From: Candidatus Bathyarchaeota archaeon
GTDB lineage: Archaea > Thermoproteota > Bathyarchaeia > Bathyarchaeales > DTEX01
Direction: 5' to 3'
Assembly (NCBI GenBank): GCA_018397055.1
Contig: JAGTQS010000031.1
Span: 1 to 10,244 of the forward strand
Length of the DNA stretch: 10,244 bases
The notes below the pieces were generated by a model. That model had not been told where the DNA came from. It did no database searches and was given only the letters and a program-made list of their open reading frames with translations. How positions within the stretch are numbered: the stretch's first letter is position 1; each line of letters begins with the position of its first letter. This document shows, in pieces, positions 1-7,301 of the stretch. The position numbers and the translations under genes are program-made.

Positions 1-1
1 C

Positions 2-43
2 CCTATACCAGATGGAGATAACCTAAAATTTGCCAAAGTTTAG
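2..43 (+). CDS. Possible 3' end of a gene cut by the window start
   Basis: Frame 2 is open from the first base to a TAG at 41-43 and reads PIPDGDNLKFAKV. The stop lies two bases before the converging stop of the Toprim gene (46-48), a spacing typical of tail-to-tail genes in compact archaeal genomes. Thirteen open codons could arise by chance and no family can be recognised, so this is only a placement hint. Confidence 0.2.
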   Translation, partial: PIPDGDNLKFAKV

Positions 44-45
44 TA

Positions 46-480
46 TTAATAAATTTGATCGGGAAAGTATTTACCCAATTTTGTATAAAGAGTTTGAATG
101 TACGTTGCTAAGCCTTCAACGTCCTTAACGTCTCTGCCAATAAGACCCAAAAATTTTTTCCAAAAAATAAGATTGACCTTTATTCGACGGTTCTCTAGTC
201 TATTCTTAAGATTAAAGGTCATCTCTCTACCCCGTTTATCGAAGTCTAAAAGCAGTATAACCTCGTCTTTACCGCTCGATTCAATTTCCCCTAGCGCACT
301 CTCAAAAGATTTTCCTTGAGTTTTTGCAAAGAAAAAATTACCTTTAACCCTAAGTTTATTGAGACTCTTTGCATCGCTTAGTCCTTCGACAATTATAGGT
401 ATTCCGCGTTGAGTTTCAAGAACTAGGTTGTTCAAGAGCTGTTCAATTTCATCGAGTCTTCTTTCCAACGAGTCAGACAT
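46..480 (-). CDS. Stand-alone Toprim domain protein (UPF0292-like)
   Basis: This 144-residue protein is almost entirely a Toprim domain, the metal-binding fold of primases, topoisomerases, OLD nucleases and RNase M5. Seen in the sequence: a short N-terminal helix (1-25), the strand IPIIVEGLSD with the catalytic-type Glu32, then ILLLDFDKRG with the DxD pair Asp79/Asp81. The C-terminal part has GRDVKDVEGL (115-123), a region I associate with the small archaeal UPF0292 Toprim family. Family proteins are about this length, so it looks complete. The ATG at 480 lies 28 bp after the stop of the DUF99 gene on the same strand, so the two are probably co-transcribed. No strong ribosome site is visible. 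The family has no established substrate; a role in RNA or DNA cleavage or repair is inference. Confidence 0.82.
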   Translation of the reverse strand: MSDSLERRLDEIEQLLNNLVLETQRGIPIIVEGLSDAKSLNKLRVKGNFFFAKTQGKSFESALGEIESSGKDEVILLLDFDKRGREMTFNLKNRLENRRIKVNLIFWKKFLGLIGRDVKDVEGLATYIQTLYTKLGKYFPDQIY

Positions 481-508
481 TTGTTAGTTTCGCCTGGGTT
501 CATGCTTT

Positions 509-1108
509 TTAGGTGTTCTTAAATACCGAAGTCTTTACTATGGTTCTTGCTAACAGACGAGCTACTCTTAATGGTTCAGGAACTGAACCATGGGAGGTAA
601 ATTTATCCAAGACTTCTTTTGCTTGCTCAAAATTCATTCCCATGAACCTTACGAAAACTGTATGTCCCGTCTTAAGTTCAAGTTGTACCCTTTTCTTATT
701 TTTACGGTATATTTTTATGCGATATTCGCAATCTTCAGGAAAAAGTTCCCTAAAATATTTGACAAGCCCTTCTGACTCTTCATAGGTGACGCAAATTAAC
801 GGAAGATTTGTTTCCTCAGCCACTTTGTTAAGGTCGATAACATTATACCAACTTACTACGCAGCCATTAAGAAGAAGCACATTAATATCTTTTCTATTAA
901 GCTTTTTATACATCTGGATTACCTTTTCAGTAGCATCCATTCCAGCCACTGTTACCTCAGTAAAGGAAAAACCGTCAATAGCTTTATCAGCTCGCATCAC
1001 AACACCTGCTAACACCGACTTCACGCTTTTCCCCTTAACGAAACTTTCTGAAATTCCCAAGGCTCTGAAGGCTTTTTTATAAACATGAAGCCTCAATGGT
1101 TCCACCAT
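509..1108 (-). CDS. DUF99 / UPF0215 family protein, endonuclease V-related
   Basis: This 199-residue protein matches the archaeal DUF99 (UPF0215) family. Its landmarks are VLAGVVMRADKAIDGFSF (32-49), TVAGMDATEKVIQM (53-66), VLLLNGCVVSWYNVIDL (77-93), LPLICVTYE (102-110) and a C-terminal PEPLRVARLLARTI helix (177-190). DUF99 is considered structurally related to endonuclease V (an RNase H-like fold), but its activity is not established, so nuclease function is inference. The length fits the family. ATG 1108 is the only usual start codon in frame, because a TAA lies four codons upstream. There is no ribosome site close to it; the nearest SD-like stretch is about 33 nt upstream. The Toprim gene follows 28 bp downstream, suggesting a two-gene operon divergent from the replication operon. 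Confidence 0.85.
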   Translation of the reverse strand: MVEPLRLHVYKKAFRALGISESFVKGKSVKSVLAGVVMRADKAIDGFSFTEVTVAGMDATEKVIQMYKKLNRKDINVLLLNGCVVSWYNVIDLNKVAEETNLPLICVTYEESEGLVKYFRELFPEDCEYRIKIYRKNKKRVQLELKTGHTVFVRFMGMNFEQAKEVLDKFTSHGSVPEPLRVARLLARTIVKTSVFKNT

Positions 1109-1160
1109 TTTGACATATTATTAATCCAGCGATAAGAAAACCTCCCGCGTCATTTCCCAT
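1077..1160 (-). CDS. Possible leaderless small ORF overlapping the DUF99 start
   Basis: An ATG at 1160 opens a 27-codon frame ending at TAA 1077-1079, so it overlaps the first 32 bases of the DUF99 gene in another frame. A TATA-like TTTTATAAG (minus strand, 1183-1191) would place transcription initiation near 1160, so this ATG would be the first codon of the mRNA. The peptide has a hydrophobic GFLIAGLII core. It also spans an SD-like GGGAGG at 1141-1146 that has no start codon at normal distance. It could be a regulatory upstream ORF coupled to DUF99 translation, or chance. I do not recognise the peptide. Confidence 0.25.
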   Translation of the reverse strand: MGNDAGGFLIAGLIICQNGGTIEASCL

Positions 1161-1182
1161 GAAACAACATATTAAATAATGA

Positions 1183-1191
1183 CTTATAAAA
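1183..1191 (-). promoter_or_regulatory. TATA element for the DUF99-Toprim unit
   Basis: Minus-strand TTTTATAAG resembles an archaeal TATA box. At the usual 25-bp distance transcription would start near 1160-1163, giving the DUF99 gene a leader of about 50 nt. A second AT-rich candidate (1168-1177) would shorten the leader. Confidence 0.45.
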
Positions 1192-1281
1192 TGATTTGGT
1201 GTTGGAACCATGTTAATTCCTAAAATCCACATCCTTTGTAATTCTTTTTTTCATAAAGCTTGCGGTTTGTACATAAATGGT

Positions 1282-1295
1282 TGTATTTGAATACA
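1282..1295. promoter_or_regulatory. 14-bp palindrome upstream of the replication operon TATA box
   Basis: TGTATT-TG-AATACA is a perfect 6-bp inverted repeat with a 2-bp centre. It ends two to three bases before the first TATA-like stretch of the gins23 promoter, overlapping or abutting the BRE position. A regulator bound here could affect TBP/TFB loading. Regulator and function are unknown. Confidence 0.3.
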
Positions 1296-1297
1296 CT

Positions 1298-1322
1298 TTT
1301 TTATATGTGACAATTTTATAAG
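1298..1322 (+). promoter_or_regulatory. Promoter of the gins23-mcm-hel308 operon
   Basis: Two TATA-like elements lie in tandem: TTTTTATATG at 1298-1307 and TTTTATAAG at 1314-1322. They predict transcription starts near 1329 and 1344, giving leaders of roughly 33 or 18 nt before the TTG at 1362. The second still includes the SD-like GGTGG (1348-1352). Confidence 0.5.
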
Positions 1323-1361
1323 TGGTCGAATAATGAATATTTATCGTGGTGGTCTTCGGAT

Positions 1362-1910
1362 TTGTCTTCCCCAAATGAACATTCACTCATTAAAGACGCT
1401 GATGCTGCATTCGAAAATAAGCCCGTGAAGGTAATTGCTGTGAAAAGTTTTCCAGAAATTGAACTTGTAGGCATTAACGTCGGTCCTTTCGAAGAAGGAA
1501 ACGAGTATGAGGTCATGTTTTGGATTGCACGTGAGCTAGAAAATATGGGAATAGTTAAACAAAGAGAGGAGACACTGAATGCAGCAAGACTTTACCCCAT
1601 TCTTCACAGGGAACGCATACAGCCAATAAGCAATCTTTCCTCTCTTCCTGAAGATTTTTATCCTAGGTTAAGACGGGTACTTGAAGACCTAAAGAACATT
1701 TCCAAAAGCAGTCCTGAAAAAATGAGAGAGTATGAACATGTTCTTCAGATATCGAAGGATATTGCTGACTGTAGGCTTAAAAAAATTATTACTCTAGCAT
1801 CCACCACAGGCCAAAAAGGGCAAATACTTAGAAGTTTGACCGTTGAAGAATTATCACTGTATGAACAACTTGAAAAAATTATTGATGAATGGAGACGCGA
1901 AATCCTTTAG
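1362..1910 (+). CDS. gins23: GINS complex subunit GINS23 (Psf2/Psf3-like)
   Basis: GINS bridges MCM with other fork proteins in the archaeal replicative helicase. The domain order supports the 23 type: a small beta-rich B domain comes first (about 21-60, with FPEIELVGINVGPFEEG), and the helical A domain follows (about 60-182, with LPEDFYPRLRRVLEDL and the RLKKIITLAS helix). The VGPFEEG stretch resembles eukaryotic Psf2 as I remember it (LGPFNPG). The 182-residue length is normal. Position directly upstream of mcm matches the known gins23-mcm linkage in Sulfolobus. The start is TTG: no ATG, GTG or TTG exists upstream in frame before a TGA at 1308, and a GGTGG ribosome-site-like stretch lies 9 nt before it. 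A GTG at codon 22 is the only near alternative and would remove a poorly conserved N-terminal tail. Confidence 0.85.
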   Translation: MSSPNEHSLIKDADAAFENKPVKVIAVKSFPEIELVGINVGPFEEGNEYEVMFWIARELENMGIVKQREETLNAARLYPILHRERIQPISNLSSLPEDFYPRLRRVLEDLKNISKSSPEKMREYEHVLQISKDIADCRLKKIITLASTTGQKGQILRSLTVEELSLYEQLEKIIDEWRREIL

Positions 1911-1927
1911 GAGTAGATTAAAATTTG
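1908..1927 (+). promoter_or_regulatory. Ribosome binding site for mcm overlapping the gins23 stop
   Basis: TAGGAG at 1908-1913 contains the gins23 stop codon and an SD core (GGAG, 1910-1913) 11 nt before the TTG start of mcm. The overlap suggests translational coupling of the two genes. Confidence 0.5.
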
Positions 1928-3964
1928 ACAGAACTTGTTTTAGATAAGCCTCAAGAAAGATTCCAAATTTTCTTTAAAACAGACAAATATCGCCAAAGAA
2001 TTTCCCAAATGGCAATTAACGGAGCTACTTCTTTAATTCTTGACTTTAACGACCTTCTAATTGTTGACAGCCAGTTAGCAGAGGGATTAATTGAGAACCC
2101 TGAAGAATTTCTGAGATATGGGAACAACGCAGCGTTCGATCAGCTCCAAATACAAGACCCAGAATACGCTGAAAAAATAAAAGATCAAGGTGTAAAGGTC
2201 AGAGTTAGAGGCATTCCATTTAAAACCTTATTGAGAAAGTTAAGCTCTGACAACATAGGAAAACTTGTGTTACTTGAAGGCATAGTTATTCGCGCAACTA
2301 ACGTCAGGCCACTTGTGACAAAAGCCGTTTTCAGATGTAATAGATGTGAAGAAACAATAGAGGTTCCGCAATCAGGCAACTACTTAACTTTTCCAGTAAA
2401 ATGTACGAACTCAATATGTCGTAATACAAGTAGCTTTGAACTAGTTGAAAAGGAATCTGAATTTGTCGATTCACAGGAGATACGGATCCAAGAATATCCA
2501 GAAGAGCTTCCCCCTGGACAAACTCCCCGTTCACTAGATATTCAGCTCGTGGGAAAAGACCTTGTTGACCTTGCTAGACCAGGGGATCGTGTGTATGTTG
2601 TTGGCATCGTTCGTGCAGAAAATAGGGCATTGCCGAGAGCTGGGAAACCCAGAGCCTTTACACTTTATATAGATGCGAACTTTATTGACTCTTCAGGAAG
2701 AGAACTTGAGTCACTCGTTATTTCTCCTGAAGATGAACAGAAGATTCTCGAGTTGTCAAAAGACCCACATATCCATGACAAAATCATTCGTTCAATTGCG
2801 CCTTCAGTCTATGGATATGAACACATTAAGGAGGCAATAATGTACCTTCTTTTTGGAGGTGTACCCAAATATTTACCAGATATCAGCATAAGAGGCGAAC
2901 TGAATATTCTGCTTGTCGGTGACCCTGGAACGGCGAAGTCTCAGATTTTAAGATATGTCCCTAAAATTGCTCCTCGGGGATTGTATACCAGTGGAAGGGG
3001 AACTACAGCAGCTGGGTTAACTGCAGCTGTTTTGCCTACTGCTACTGGCGGAATGACGCTTGAGGCAGGAGCACTTGTCTTAGCGGATAGAGGAATCGCT
3101 TGCATTGATGAAATGGATAAGATGCGTCCAGAAGATAGGGTAGCTATACACGAAGCCATGGAACAGCACACGATCTCTATTGCCAAAGGTGGGATAGTTG
3201 CAACTTTAAATGCACGTGCAGCTATTTTGGGGGCTGCAAATCCAGCACTTGGAAGATACGATGCATATAGAACTGTGGCGGAGAATATTTCTCTTCCAAT
3301 AACAATATTATCAAGGTTCGACCTGATTTTTGTGTTAAAAGACGTTCCTGAAAAGGAAAAGGACACCTTGATGAGTGAGCACATTCTTGAACTCCATAGA
3401 AGAAAAGCACCTCCTGAGGTTCCGCCCATTTCAGCAGATCTTTTAAGAAAGTATATTGCGTATGCTAAGGGAATCACGCCTGTCCTTACGTCTGAAGCCT
3501 TTGAAAAGTTGAGGGATTTCTATTTAAGGATGCGTTCAGTCAGCGAAACAGAAGGGTCACCTATTGCCATAACAGCACGGCAGTTAGAATCGTTAGTTAG
3601 AATATCAGAGGCAAGAGCTCGGGCAGCATTAAGAGAACAAGTATTAGTTGAAGACGCTGAGCACGCAATCGCAATTATGAAAGTCTCTCTAGAGGAAGCT
3701 GGAATTGACGTTACAACGCATAAGATAGATATTGACATAATTATGACTGGAAAACCTAAAAGTCTTCAAGATAAGCTACGTGTAATTATGAATGTTTTGG
3801 ATGATATGGAAAGAGAAACCGGCATGGTAAAAAGGTCTGACCTCACAGATAGGCTTGCCTCAGAGTTCGAGATTGATAAACAGGAAGCTGAAAGATTACT
3901 TGGATTAATGAAAAGAGAAGGCACTATTTACGAACCTAAGGAAGGATATATCAGAAGAGCATAG
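1925..3964 (+). CDS. mcm: Replicative DNA helicase MCM
   Basis: This is a complete 679-residue archaeal MCM, the ATP-driven ring helicase that unwinds DNA at the fork. The N-terminal domain (about 1-260) carries a zinc site C138-x2-C141-x18-C160-x4-C165. The AAA+ domain shows Walker A GDPGTAKS (332-339), Walker B CIDEMDK (Asp395/Glu396), sensor 1 Asn439 in GAANP, the arginine-finger motif SRFD (Arg464) and the sensor-2 region TARQLE (Arg552). A winged helix follows (about 610-679, ending EGTIYEPKEGYIRR). No intein interrupts the P-loop. The TTG start is 14 bp after gins23 and is preceded by GGAG. hel308 follows 24 bp downstream, so all three genes probably share one mRNA. Every catalytic residue I looked for is present. 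Confidence 0.97.
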   Translation: MTELVLDKPQERFQIFFKTDKYRQRISQMAINGATSLILDFNDLLIVDSQLAEGLIENPEEFLRYGNNAAFDQLQIQDPEYAEKIKDQGVKVRVRGIPFKTLLRKLSSDNIGKLVLLEGIVIRATNVRPLVTKAVFRCNRCEETIEVPQSGNYLTFPVKCTNSICRNTSSFELVEKESEFVDSQEIRIQEYPEELPPGQTPRSLDIQLVGKDLVDLARPGDRVYVVGIVRAENRALPRAGKPRAFTLYIDANFIDSSGRELESLVISPEDEQKILELSKDPHIHDKIIRSIAPSVYGYEHIKEAIMYLLFGGVPKYLPDISIRGELNILLVGDPGTAKSQILRYVPKIAPRGLYTSGRGTTAAGLTAAVLPTATGGMTLEAGALVLADRGIACIDEMDKMRPEDRVAIHEAMEQHTISIAKGGIVATLNARAAILGAANPALGRYDAYRTVAENISLPITILSRFDLIFVLKDVPEKEKDTLMSEHILELHRRKAPPEVPPISADLLRKYIAYAKGITPVLTSEAFEKLRDFYLRMRSVSETEGSPIAITARQLESLVRISEARARAALREQVLVEDAEHAIAIMKVSLEEAGIDVTTHKIDIDIIMTGKPKSLQDKLRVIMNVLDDMERETGMVKRSDLTDRLASEFEIDKQEAERLLGLMKREGTIYEPKEGYIRRA

Positions 3965-3988
3965 TTTCAACATAAAAAGGGTTAAAAT

Positions 3989-6226
3989 TTGCTTTCAGAA
4001 GAATTAAGAATTCCAGAACAAGCAAAACAATTACTTGTCGAATCAGGAATTAAGGAACTTTTTCCTCCGCAAGTTGAAGCAATAAAAGCAGGAGCACTTG
4101 ATGGAAAAAACCTGCTGTTAACAAGCCCAACAGCTTCTGGTAAGACCCTTGTTGCAGAGATGTGCGCAATTAAACATGTGCTAGAACAGAATGGAAAAGT
4201 TCTTTATTTGTGCCCTTTAAGGGCTCTTGCCAGTGAGAAATTCATAGAATTCAAAAAATACGAGTCTCTAAAAAAACAAGATGGCAGGAAAGTTAGGGTT
4301 GGTATAAGTACAGGAGATTTTGACAGTAGTGACCCTTGGCTGGCAAAGTTTGACATAATTGTTGCCACGAACGAGAAATGCGATTCATTACTTAGACACA
4401 GAGCCCAATGGATAGACGAAGTTTCGCTTATTGTCGCTGACGAAGTTCACCTCCTAAACGATGCAGACAGAGGACCTACATTAGAAGTTGTGTTAGCCCG
4501 TCTGCTCCAGGTAAATCCCAACGTTCAATTGTTAGCCTTAAGTGCAACAGTTCGAAATTCTGAAGAAATTGCAGAATGGTTAAAAGCAATTCAAGTCACA
4601 ACTCAATGGAGACCTGTTACTCTCAGAGAGGGTGTTTTATTAGGCAGTGAGGCACAATTTAAAGATGGAGGATCAGCGAATTTTGAGAAGTTATCGAGCA
4701 ACCCCATCATCAACTTAACATTACATAACATTCAACAAGGCGGTCAAGTACTGATTTTTGCCTCAACCCGAAAAGATGCAGTGGGTCTAGCTAAAAAAAC
4801 AGCGCTAGAAGTGGGCAAGATTCTTTCCAAATCATTGAAACGGTCTTTGGAGCACATTTCAGAATCGATATCAAGTTCTGGAGAAAAGACAAGAGTAAGT
4901 AGATTGTTAGCAGATCTCGTTAAGGACGGTGTCGCCTTTCACCATGCTGGTCTAGGGTCGGCACACAGAAGAATCATTGAAGACTCGTTCAGAGAAGGAA
5001 GAATCAAGGTTCTCACAGCAACTCCGACGCTTGCCTTCGGAGTTAACTTGCCAGCAAGATTGGTAATTATTAGCAGCTACAGACGTTATGACCCTGGATA
5101 TGGTTACTATCCGATTAGTGTGCTTGAATACAAGCAGATGGTTGGAAGAGCAGGTCGACCTAAATATGACAAAATTGGCGAATCAGTGCTGGTTGCAAAG
5201 ACTGAGGAAGAGATGGATTATCTTCTAACGAATTACGTTTTAGCCCAACCTGAACGAATATGGTCTAAGCTAGGTGTTGAAAAGATATTAAGAACCCATG
5301 TTCTTGCAACAATAGCTTCAGAATTTGCTCATTCTGAACAAGGGATCTACGACTTTTTTGGCAAGACCCTTTATGCTTTCCAGTATGATTTACGAGCTAT
5401 CAAGGGCGTCATAGCTAAGATTCTCAAGTTCCTCTATGACGAAGGGATGATCGAAGCGGATGGGACTGGAATTCAGGCAACACAATTTGGAAAAAGAGTG
5501 TCTCAGTTATATATTGACCCTGTATCAGCGATAATTATTCGCGACGGCCTCAATTCTAGGGCTCCTAAACTATCAGATCTAAGCTTCTTACACTTGGTTG
5601 CACACACGCCTGACATGTTTCCAAAAGTTCGATGTTCAAACCGAGAGATTGATAAAATTGCTATATATGTGGAAAATCACGCCGAGGAATTCATGTTCGA
5701 GCCACCAGATGAGTGGGAAGACAGAATAAAATACGAAGAATTCTTGGGCGAAGTAAAAACTGCCCTAGTTTTCAAGGCTTGGATGGAAGAAACTTCTGAA
5801 GACGAGATTATTGAAACTTTTAGTGTGGAACCAGGCGACCTTTACCGTCTAATTTCCACTGCTGAGTGGTTATTATATAGCAGCTCAGAGCTTGCAGCGC
5901 TTTTAGGACACAGAGACATTTTGCGAAAAATTGTAGAGCTACGTGAAAGAGTCATTAAAGGAGTTAGGGCAGAACTTTTACCATTAACAAAGCTTGAAGG
6001 GGTTGGTAGAGCGAGAGCTATAGTGTTATATAACGCAGGATTAAGAACCCTTGAAGATCTGCAAAAAGTTTCATTGGACACCCTTATTGGGCTTCCGTTG
6101 ATTGGCACAGCTGTTGCTAAAAAAATTAAGGAACAAATCGGCGGTTACGTAAAACGAGAAGAATGGGAAAAATTGTCAATGGAAGAAAAAGCTGAACAAC
6201 ATGCACTTACTGATTATTATGAATAA
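3989..6226 (+). CDS. hel308: Superfamily 2 DNA helicase Hel308 (Hjm)
   Basis: Hel308 is a 3'-5' ATP-dependent helicase that acts on stalled forks and branched DNA. The 745-residue protein shows the expected layout: Q-motif Gln28 in FPPQVEAI, Walker A SPTASGKT (46-53), DEVH (151-154), motif III SAT (185-187), FHHAGL (318-322 region), motif V around TATPTLAFGVNLP (343-355) and motif VI QMVGRAGRP (383-391). These are followed by winged-helix and ratchet domains (about 400-650). A C-terminal helix-hairpin-helix segment (about 665-717, LEGVGRARA and LPLIGTAVAKKI) matches Hel308 domain V and separates it from other Ski2-like helicases. The start is TTG, 24 bp after mcm, with a weak AAGGG (3977-3981). 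Co-transcription with gins23 and mcm points to a role at the replication fork. Length and motifs look intact. Confidence 0.93.
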   Translation: MLSEELRIPEQAKQLLVESGIKELFPPQVEAIKAGALDGKNLLLTSPTASGKTLVAEMCAIKHVLEQNGKVLYLCPLRALASEKFIEFKKYESLKKQDGRKVRVGISTGDFDSSDPWLAKFDIIVATNEKCDSLLRHRAQWIDEVSLIVADEVHLLNDADRGPTLEVVLARLLQVNPNVQLLALSATVRNSEEIAEWLKAIQVTTQWRPVTLREGVLLGSEAQFKDGGSANFEKLSSNPIINLTLHNIQQGGQVLIFASTRKDAVGLAKKTALEVGKILSKSLKRSLEHISESISSSGEKTRVSRLLADLVKDGVAFHHAGLGSAHRRIIEDSFREGRIKVLTATPTLAFGVNLPARLVIISSYRRYDPGYGYYPISVLEYKQMVGRAGRPKYDKIGESVLVAKTEEEMDYLLTNYVLAQPERIWSKLGVEKILRTHVLATIASEFAHSEQGIYDFFGKTLYAFQYDLRAIKGVIAKILKFLYDEGMIEADGTGIQATQFGKRVSQLYIDPVSAIIIRDGLNSRAPKLSDLSFLHLVAHTPDMFPKVRCSNREIDKIAIYVENHAEEFMFEPPDEWEDRIKYEEFLGEVKTALVFKAWMEETSEDEIIETFSVEPGDLYRLISTAEWLLYSSSELAALLGHRDILRKIVELRERVIKGVRAELLPLTKLEGVGRARAIVLYNAGLRTLEDLQKVSLDTLIGLPLIGTAVAKKIKEQIGGYVKREEWEKLSMEEKAEQHALTDYYE

Positions 6227-6238
6227 ATAATATAATAA

Positions 6239-6251
6239 CGTGTTTTTCACG
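6239..6251. terminator. Possible bidirectional terminator between convergent genes
   Basis: CGTG-TTTTT-CACG is a 4-bp inverted repeat around a T5 loop in the 36-bp gap between the converging ends of hel308 and the SPOUT gene. T-rich stretches terminate archaeal transcription, but this one is short and the stem weak. Confidence 0.25.
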
Positions 6252-6262
6252 AAGATGACAAA

Positions 6263-7135
6263 TTAAGAGGTCATGATGTTAAGAACAGCAAGGGTTGCAT
6301 ACAGAGCTTCTTCTGTCCTAATGGTTTCGGTTGCTTGATCTGGTATCACATTCACAATAAAATCAGCAAGGTCAGGTAGGTTGAGGTTTTCATGTTTTAC
6401 AATCTCGTAAAGACCCCTCGTAGGCGCACCAAAAGCGATACAGACAGTTTTGGATTCTTTCCATTTTTGGCATATTTCCTCTACGACCTCCGTGAATGGC
6501 TTTCCAAACCGTGATGTGGCAATGACCATGTCAAAGTGCCTTTCTTTTAACATCCGTCCTAATGGTTTGTTTGAAACAATAACTTTGTAACCCCAATACT
6601 CTTGAATATCCTCAGATTTTACCAGCTGTGCCTTCAATTGCTTACCTTTTTCTATAATCTTCACTGTAACACGGGTGTTTTTCGAGATGTTTTCGCCAAC
6701 AACCAAAGCGGGCCGCTCAACGCCAATGTCAACTAGAACCCCGTTTTTTTGCTGAGAGATTATTACTCCTTCGCGAAACTCTCCCATTGCAAGGTCTTTT
6801 TCGCTGCTACGCAAAGGGTGATGAGGCGTTCGAAGCGGAGGTAAAATGCCACTGTACCTAAGCTCTGGCCTTATCTTGAAAAGATGTTTCCTTAGATATT
6901 GAGGTGTTTCTAAATAAGCCAATATTGTAGTGATAAGCTCAATGTCTCGAAGTTGACGTTGCGAAGAAATATCTGGGTAAACAATAACCTCGTCTACGCG
7001 AAATGTGGCTAAAGCTCTTCCGATTAGGCCAATCTTCATCGTTTTTTCTCTTAAATGAGGAACATCAGAGACAAGCGACGCTGGAATCGCTACAGAAAGA
7101 GTTTGAGGACGTTTTAATGGTATATTACCTTGCAT
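6263..7135 (-). CDS. SPOUT-class RNA methyltransferase (COG2106, SPOUT1-like)
   Basis: This protein belongs to the putative RNA methyltransferase family that includes human SPOUT1/C9orf114 (Pfam Methyltrn_RNA_3, formerly DUF171). It would use S-adenosylmethionine to methylate RNA; the target in archaea is not established. Counting from the ATG, an N-terminal half of the SPOUT fold (about 10-105, including FRVDEVIVYPD) is interrupted by an OB-like insertion (about 115-175, EGVIISQQKNGVLVDIGVE). The knot follows, with VCIAFGAPTRGL (about 231-242) and the hallmark VIPDQATETIRTEEAL (about 263-278). ATG 7135 gives 290 residues; a TTG three codons upstream (7144) is the alternative. The predicted transcript start lies near 7150, so the mRNA has almost no leader and no ribosome site. 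It stands alone and converges with hel308. Confidence 0.88.
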   Translation of the reverse strand: MQGNIPLKRPQTLSVAIPASLVSDVPHLREKTMKIGLIGRALATFRVDEVIVYPDISSQRQLRDIELITTILAYLETPQYLRKHLFKIRPELRYSGILPPLRTPHHPLRSSEKDLAMGEFREGVIISQQKNGVLVDIGVERPALVVGENISKNTRVTVKIIEKGKQLKAQLVKSEDIQEYWGYKVIVSNKPLGRMLKERHFDMVIATSRFGKPFTEVVEEICQKWKESKTVCIAFGAPTRGLYEIVKHENLNLPDLADFIVNVIPDQATETIRTEEALYATLAVLNIMTS

Positions 7136-7169
7136 GGATGTCAAATCTCATCTATTCTGAAATATTTTT

Positions 7170-7180
7170 CTATATATTTA
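7170..7180 (-). promoter_or_regulatory. TATA element for the SPOUT methyltransferase gene
   Basis: Minus-strand TAAATATATAG is a good archaeal TATA box. Initiation about 25 bp downstream (near 7150) leaves 6 nt before TTG 7144 or 15 nt before ATG 7135, suggesting leaderless or near-leaderless translation. Confidence 0.5.
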
Positions 7181-7209
7181 AGTTGAAACAATGATGTCAT
7201 AGAAATAGA

Positions 7210-7248
7210 TTCATATCATCCTCAACGAAGACGTATTTCTGATATGAA
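7210..7248. repeat. 9-bp perfect inverted repeat in a divergent promoter region
   Basis: TTCATATCA (7210-7218) and TGATATGAA (7240-7248) are exact reverse complements separated by 21 bp, so half-site centres are 30 bp apart (close to three helical turns). They sit between the divergent promoters of the SPOUT gene and the hydrolase gene, which fits a two-site operator better than a hairpin. The binding factor is unknown. Confidence 0.4.
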
Positions 7249-7264
7249 AATTGGTGAGTGAAAG

Positions 7265-7273
7265 TTAAAAATA
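7265..7273 (+). promoter_or_regulatory. TATA element for the metallo-hydrolase gene
   Basis: TTAAAAATA preceded by GAAAG (BRE-like purines) predicts initiation near 7295-7300, a few bases before the GTG at 7302. This supports a leaderless mRNA and the GTG start. Confidence 0.4.
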
Positions 7274-7301
7274 TGTATGAGAATTTGCATATTTCCTTAT
7301 A

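Noticed and set aside
1109..1361. Search for a small RNA or tRNA in the largest intergenic gap
   Set aside because: No cloverleaf, no C/D box pair and no long stem was visible; the gap is explained by two divergent promoters.
2941..3477. Long minus-strand open frame opposite mcm (178 codons)
   Set aside because: It lies entirely antisense to the conserved AAA+ core of MCM, has low-complexity Ala/Ser/Ile content expected of a shadow frame, and has no promoter or ribosome site.
1925..6226. Possible inteins in mcm or hel308
   Set aside because: These genes are common intein hosts, but the Walker A, Walker B and motif VI regions are contiguous and the protein lengths (679 and 745) are normal for intein-free versions.
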